The notes below the pieces were generated by a model, which saw only the letters and a program-made list of their open reading frames with translations, had not been told where the DNA came from and ran no database searches. From the NCBI RefSeq assembly GCF_000236705.1, contig NC_016599.1, positions 1,054,001-1,118,000 of the forward strand: a DNA stretch of 64,000 nt, written 5' to 3'. The stretch is from Owenweeksia hongkongensis DSM 17368 (GTDB lineage Bacteria > Bacteroidota > Bacteroidia > Flavobacteriales > Schleiferiaceae). The position numbers were made by a program, and so were the translations under genes. Below are positions 60,784 to 64,000 of the stretch, in pieces (position 1 is the first letter of the stretch; every line of letters begins with the position of its first letter).

Positions 60784-61563
60784 TTACAACTTAACCTTCC
60801 CCTTAAACACTTTCTCAGCAGGCCCTGTTAACCAAATATCGGTATATCCTTCGCGCTGCGCCTTAAAGCTTAGCTCCAAGTTCCCTCCAGCAGTTTTTAT
60901 TTTCAGGCGGTCACCTTTTGTCTTTTTAAGGAAATCAGCACCCAATGCTGCTGCTGTAACTCCTGTTCCACAGCTGTAAGTTTCGTCCTCTACTCCACGC
61001 TCATAGGTGCGCATTTCAAGGTTATTCCCTGTCACTTTTACATAATTCACATTCACACCTTCTTCAGCATATTTGTCGCTATAGCGAATGCTTTTGGCCA
61101 CAGCCACAAAATCATCTGCGGGCAGCGAATCGGTGAAAACCACATGATGCGGAGAACCTGTATTCATGAAAAGCACATCATTACCTAAGTCGTCAATGTC
61201 TTTCAAATCCACCATTTGCAGGCTTACTACCTCATCATCCACCACTCCAAAATGAACACCATCCACAGCCATGAAGCTGTAGTTTTCACCTTCTATACCA
61301 AGGTCGCTGGCAAAACGTAAAAGACAACGGCCGCCATTTCCACACATGGTGCTGGTTCGCCCATCAGAATTGTAATACACCATTTCAAAATCATAATCAT
61401 CGGAATTTCGCAAAAAGATGAGACCATCCGCCCCAATACCGAACCTTCTGTCGCATAAATGTTTTACTTGTTGTTCAGTAATGTCCGTATATTTATTGTC
61501 GCGGTCGTCAATCATTACAAAATCGTTACCGGTACCCTGATATTTATAAAATTGTATGGTCAT
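60784..61563 (-). CDS. dapF: Diaminopimelate epimerase
   Basis: A 259-aa enzyme that converts LL- to meso-diaminopimelate for lysine and peptidoglycan. The two catalytic cysteines are Cys74 (TMCGNGGRC) and Cys198 (TYSCGTGVTA). The opening FYKYQGTGNDFVMIDD and the central YYNSDG motif are typical. Full length. Divergent from the protease gene; single-gene unit. Confidence 0.96.
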   Translation of the reverse strand: MTIQFYKYQGTGNDFVMIDDRDNKYTDITEQQVKHLCDRRFGIGADGLIFLRNSDDYDFEMVYYNSDGRTSTMCGNGGRCLLRFASDLGIEGENYSFMAVDGVHFGVVDDEVVSLQMVDLKDIDDLGNDVLFMNTGSPHHVVFTDSLPADDFVAVAKSIRYSDKYAEEGVNVNYVKVTGNNLEMRTYERGVEDETYSCGTGVTAAALGADFLKKTKGDRLKIKTAGGNLELSFKAQREGYTDIWLTGPAEKVFKGKVKL

Positions 61564-61671
61564 GTATAGATCGTTAAAATCGTGTTAAAACCAATGCCAC
61601 TGTGGCAATAAGCTCATTGATGGAATAGTTATTGAAAAAGCGAAAGTGCAAATTAAACGTTAATTAGAATT

Positions 61672-63117
61672 ATGAGAAACATAGCTAAGATTTTCCTGGT
61701 ATCAGCTTTAGGAGGAGCTCTTACTTTGGGCGCCTATAAAGTCTTTTTTGAAGAACCTCAGGTAACCACGGTTTTTGAATCGCAACCCACGCCAATTATG
61801 CGCACGGGTATGCTTCCTTCAGATGAAATTAGTTTTACCGAAGCAGCCGAAAAAACTGTGAATAGTGTGGTTCACGTAAAAACCGCAGTAGAAAGCAATG
61901 GCTACCAAGCGCAAAGTCCACTGGATTTCTTTTTTGGTGTACCAAGAGGTTACCAGCAAAATCCAAGAATGCAGATGGGCTCTGGTTCGGGAGTTATCAT
62001 TTCACAAGACGGTTATATTGTAACCAACAATCACGTGATTGACAATGCCAAGACCATTGAAGTAAGCCTGAATAATGAGGAGCAGTACACTGCCAAAGTG
62101 GTAGGTACTGACCCAACAACTGACATAGCTTTACTAAAAATAGATGCAGATGTGGATTTACCCTTTCTTACTTTCAGCAACTCTGATGAAATCCGCTTAG
62201 GCGAATGGGTTCTTGCTGTTGGTAATCCTTTTAACCTTACCAGCACGGTAACCGCTGGTATTGTGAGTGCAAAAAGCCGTAGCATTGGTATTATAAATGA
62301 ACGTACCGCCATCGAGTCTTTTATTCAAACAGATGCAGTGGTAAACCCTGGAAACAGTGGTGGGGCTTTGGTAAACACTCAGGGAAACCTTGTTGGAATC
62401 AACAGTGCCATTTCTACACACACAGGTTCATTTGAAGGATATTCATTTGCAGTGCCTTCTAATATTGTACAAAAAGTAGTGAAGGACATTTTGGAATACG
62501 GAACTGTGCAGCGTGCTTTTATTGGTGTCAATATTTCAGATATCACACCTCGCCTTAATGAAGAGCTAAAACTTGATTTGAAAAACGGAGTTTATGTAGC
62601 CGGGGTTTCTGAAAAAGGAGCGGCATACGAAGCAGGGATCGAATCAGGTGATGTAATTGTAGCTATCGATAGCCGTAAAGTAAATAAGAGCAGTGAACTT
62701 CAAGAATTGATAGGCCGCAAGAGACCAGGTGATAAAGTGATTGTTACCGTAAACCGCGATGGCTCTGAAAAGAAGTTTGACGTGGAGTTGAGAAATATGA
62801 ACGGGACCACCAACATCGTTCGTAAAGATGATACCAAGTTCAGCAATATGCTGGGTGCTAATTTTTCACCACTATCCTCTTCTGAAATGTCAAAATACGG
62901 GGTACACTTTGGCGTAAAGGTGAAAAGCTTGAGCAAAGGAATTTTGCAACAGCAAGGTATTCCCGAAGGCTTTGTAATTACCCACATCAACCGTAAGCAA
63001 ATCGAAAACGAAGATGATATTAACACTGCCGTAAAAGGATTGAGTAAAGACGATCCTGTAGTAATTCAAGGATTTACCAGAGAAGGCCGAGTTAAGTATT
63101 ATGCTTTTGGATACTAA
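61672..63117 (+). CDS. Do/HtrA family serine protease
   Basis: A 481-aa periplasmic quality-control protease. An N-terminal signal or membrane anchor (about 1-22) leads into a trypsin-like domain with His121 (VTNNHVID), Asp151 (TTDIALLKID) and Ser229 (NPGNSGGALVN). Two PDZ domains follow (about 265-365, with the family opening AFIGVNISDI, and 380-480). It resembles DegP/DegQ of Bacteroidota. Single-gene unit with its own terminator. Confidence 0.94.
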   Translation: MRNIAKIFLVSALGGALTLGAYKVFFEEPQVTTVFESQPTPIMRTGMLPSDEISFTEAAEKTVNSVVHVKTAVESNGYQAQSPLDFFFGVPRGYQQNPRMQMGSGSGVIISQDGYIVTNNHVIDNAKTIEVSLNNEEQYTAKVVGTDPTTDIALLKIDADVDLPFLTFSNSDEIRLGEWVLAVGNPFNLTSTVTAGIVSAKSRSIGIINERTAIESFIQTDAVVNPGNSGGALVNTQGNLVGINSAISTHTGSFEGYSFAVPSNIVQKVVKDILEYGTVQRAFIGVNISDITPRLNEELKLDLKNGVYVAGVSEKGAAYEAGIESGDVIVAIDSRKVNKSSELQELIGRKRPGDKVIVTVNRDGSEKKFDVELRNMNGTTNIVRKDDTKFSNMLGANFSPLSSSEMSKYGVHFGVKVKSLSKGILQQQGIPEGFVITHINRKQIENEDDINTAVKGLSKDDPVVIQGFTREGRVKYYAFGY

Positions 63118-63197
63118 CAAGTCCACAGCTTTCAGTCCGCAGACCATAGATTGAAAACCTTCATCTGTGGACTGTTCGCTATTGACTGTTGACTCAT

Positions 63198-63226
63198 AAA
63201 AAAGCCTCGCTATGAGGCTTTTTTTA
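63198..63226 (+). terminator. Terminator of the HtrA gene
   Basis: AAAAAAGCCTC and GAGGCTTTTTT form an 11-bp stem with a GCTAT loop and a T tail, 81 bases after the stop. The A-rich left arm means it could also work in the other direction. Confidence 0.85.
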
Positions 63227-63240
63227 TTTGACCATCAACA

Positions 63241-63271
63241 TTGTACAACCTTTTTAAAAGGAATATCTTTG
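63241..63271 (+). promoter_or_regulatory. Promoter of the GAPDH gene
   Basis: TTG (63241-63243), 20 bases and TATCTTTG (63264-63271) match the Bacteroidota -33/-7 pattern, 33 bases before the ATG at 63305. Confidence 0.6.
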
Positions 63272-63304
63272 CCGGAATTTAAAAATTTAACCTCTTCAAA
63301 TATC

Positions 63305-64000
63305 ATGGCTGAAGTATTAGATTATCAAAGCTCGGTTTCTCAGCGTATTGCAAAAGAGAAAGCTGCAGCAGAATTTATCAGCAAAATCAGTGACTTACAC
63401 CTTGACAAAGGGATAGAAACTGTTCTTTTTAGAAATCAATTAATCGATCAGCGCGCTAGTGAAGTATTGAATCTTCACGAATATGCTCGCAAATTTGCCG
63501 GTCAAAACATTACCATCGAAGACACTTTGGGTCTTTTGAGAGAATTGGTAGAGCTTGAAGTTGCTCCTGCACGTATGGACATCGGACGTCTTGCAAGTGA
63601 GTGGATTAAAGAGCAGGCTAACTATGACAGCAAAAAATCTTTCTTGGAAGACAAACTTGCTTCATTCATTGGTCCTGACAATTTAGAGCGCACTACCCCA
63701 AAAGACGTTGTTCTTTATGGATTTGGTCGTATTGGCCGTTTGGTAGCTCGCGAACTTTTGGCCCAAGAAGGTAAAGGTGAGCAGTTGCGTCTTCGCGCTA
63801 TTGTAACCCGTGGCGAAAGTGATCTTACTCTTGAAAAACGTGCTTCTCTTCTTCGCGAGGATTCTGTACACGGACCATTCCCAGGTACTGTAGAAGCCGA
63901 TACCGAAAACAAAACTCTTATCATCAATGGTAGAACTGTGCAAATGATTGCCGCTTCTAACCCTGAAGATATTGACTATACAGCTTATGATATCAATGAT
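63305..64000 (+). CDS. Glyceraldehyde-3-phosphate dehydrogenase, long form (partial)
   Basis: The first 232 codons of a gene cut by the window end. About 135 residues come before the NAD-binding start VVLYGFGRIGRLVARELL, so this is the long GAPDH of Bacteroidota (about 480 aa) and not the ordinary 335-aa form. The N-terminal extension (YQSSVSQRIAKEKAAAEFI onward) is helical and has no known enzyme role. After it come SVHGPFPG and the INGRTVQMI segments of the dehydrogenase. Glycolytic or gluconeogenic role is expected; the catalytic Cys lies beyond the window. Confidence 0.88.
   Translation, partial: MAEVLDYQSSVSQRIAKEKAAAEFISKISDLHLDKGIETVLFRNQLIDQRASEVLNLHEYARKFAGQNITIEDTLGLLRELVELEVAPARMDIGRLASEWIKEQANYDSKKSFLEDKLASFIGPDNLERTTPKDVVLYGFGRIGRLVARELLAQEGKGEQLRLRAIVTRGESDLTLEKRASLLREDSVHGPFPGTVEADTENKTLIINGRTVQMIAASNPEDIDYTAYDIND

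Noticed and set aside
63120-63195. Inverted repeat after the HtrA gene (AGTCCGCAGA and TCTGTGGACT)
   Set aside because: The match is imperfect and the loop is long. The true terminator follows at 63198, so I do not list it as a separate feature.
1-64000. CRISPR arrays, tRNA or rRNA genes
   Set aside because: I looked for regularly spaced direct repeats, tRNA-like cloverleaf arms and conserved rRNA words and saw none. Fine tRNA detection needs a dedicated search.

Overview
The window is a stretch of chromosome from a member of the Bacteroidota, most likely a marine flavobacterium-like organism. I base this on several signs: type IX secretion (T9SS) cargo with type A and type B (CHU_C) C-terminal sorting domains, LruC and DUF2279 proteins, many promoters of the Bacteroidota TAnnTTTG type, very few visible Shine-Dalgarno sites, and several TTG starts. 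Family-level placement is inference; I cannot name the species. There are about 45 real genes, one complete IS3-family element, one frameshifted gene and one gene cut by the window end. I saw no rRNA, tRNA or CRISPR array.

Layout. 1-3600: upstream terminator, a LruC lipoprotein, and an intact IS3 element with inverted repeats and a 3-bp target duplication, inserted between the lipoprotein gene and its terminator. 3596-6986 (-): SDR-like protein, rRNA methyltransferase RlmF and a stand-alone RluA-associated N-terminal domain. 7169-10308: AsmA-like anchored protein, iron alcohol dehydrogenase and a small membrane protein. 10409-15432: guaA overlapping a LysM/periplasmic-binding-protein gene, with a divergent SRPBCC/GyrI-like protein. 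15594-17818: egtB and egtD (ergothioneine). 17995-21358: MBOAT acyltransferase, AlgJ/AlgX-like protein and sulfotransferase, read as a cassette for decorating a surface polysaccharide. 21351-25616 (-): PIG-L deacetylase, an overlapped 37-aa membrane ORF and a sodium:solute symporter, apparently one transcription unit. 25770-30900: secreted subtilase with a T9SS tail and a second symporter.

31137-38282 (+): recR, a GT-C-like membrane protein, a GT2/sugar-transferase-like fusion, a 2-oxoacid dehydrogenase E2, a DnaQ-type exonuclease and a FAH-family hydrolase. 38381-46098 (+): a 1638-aa T9SS protein and clpB. 46201-52061 (-): T9SS beta-helix protein, a LytTR regulator with its TPR histidine kinase, a Gly-rich lipoprotein and a TfoX-like protein. 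52296-54239 (+): CHU_C protein. 54240-55225 is almost 1 kb without an intact gene and holds a frameshifted DUF559 nuclease, GC-rich palindromes, a REP-like hairpin and an unrecognised remnant. 55226-60535 (-): outer-membrane barrel protein, then a tightly overlapping unit of acetyltransferase, heptaheme cytochrome with TPRs, mltG and DUF2279. 60784-64000: dapF (-), Do/HtrA protease (+) and the start of a long GAPDH (+).

Functionally the region mixes housekeeping genes (guaA, recR, clpB, dapF, mltG, GAPDH, rlmF) with surface and secretion functions. No defence island or prophage is evident. The most unusual items are the hidden 37-aa ORF in the PIG-L/symporter unit, the SDR protein lacking the catalytic tyrosine, the isolated RluA N-terminal domain, the degenerate sugar-transferase fusion, the GTCAA/TTGAC repeats before clpB, and the decaying DUF559/repeat zone.
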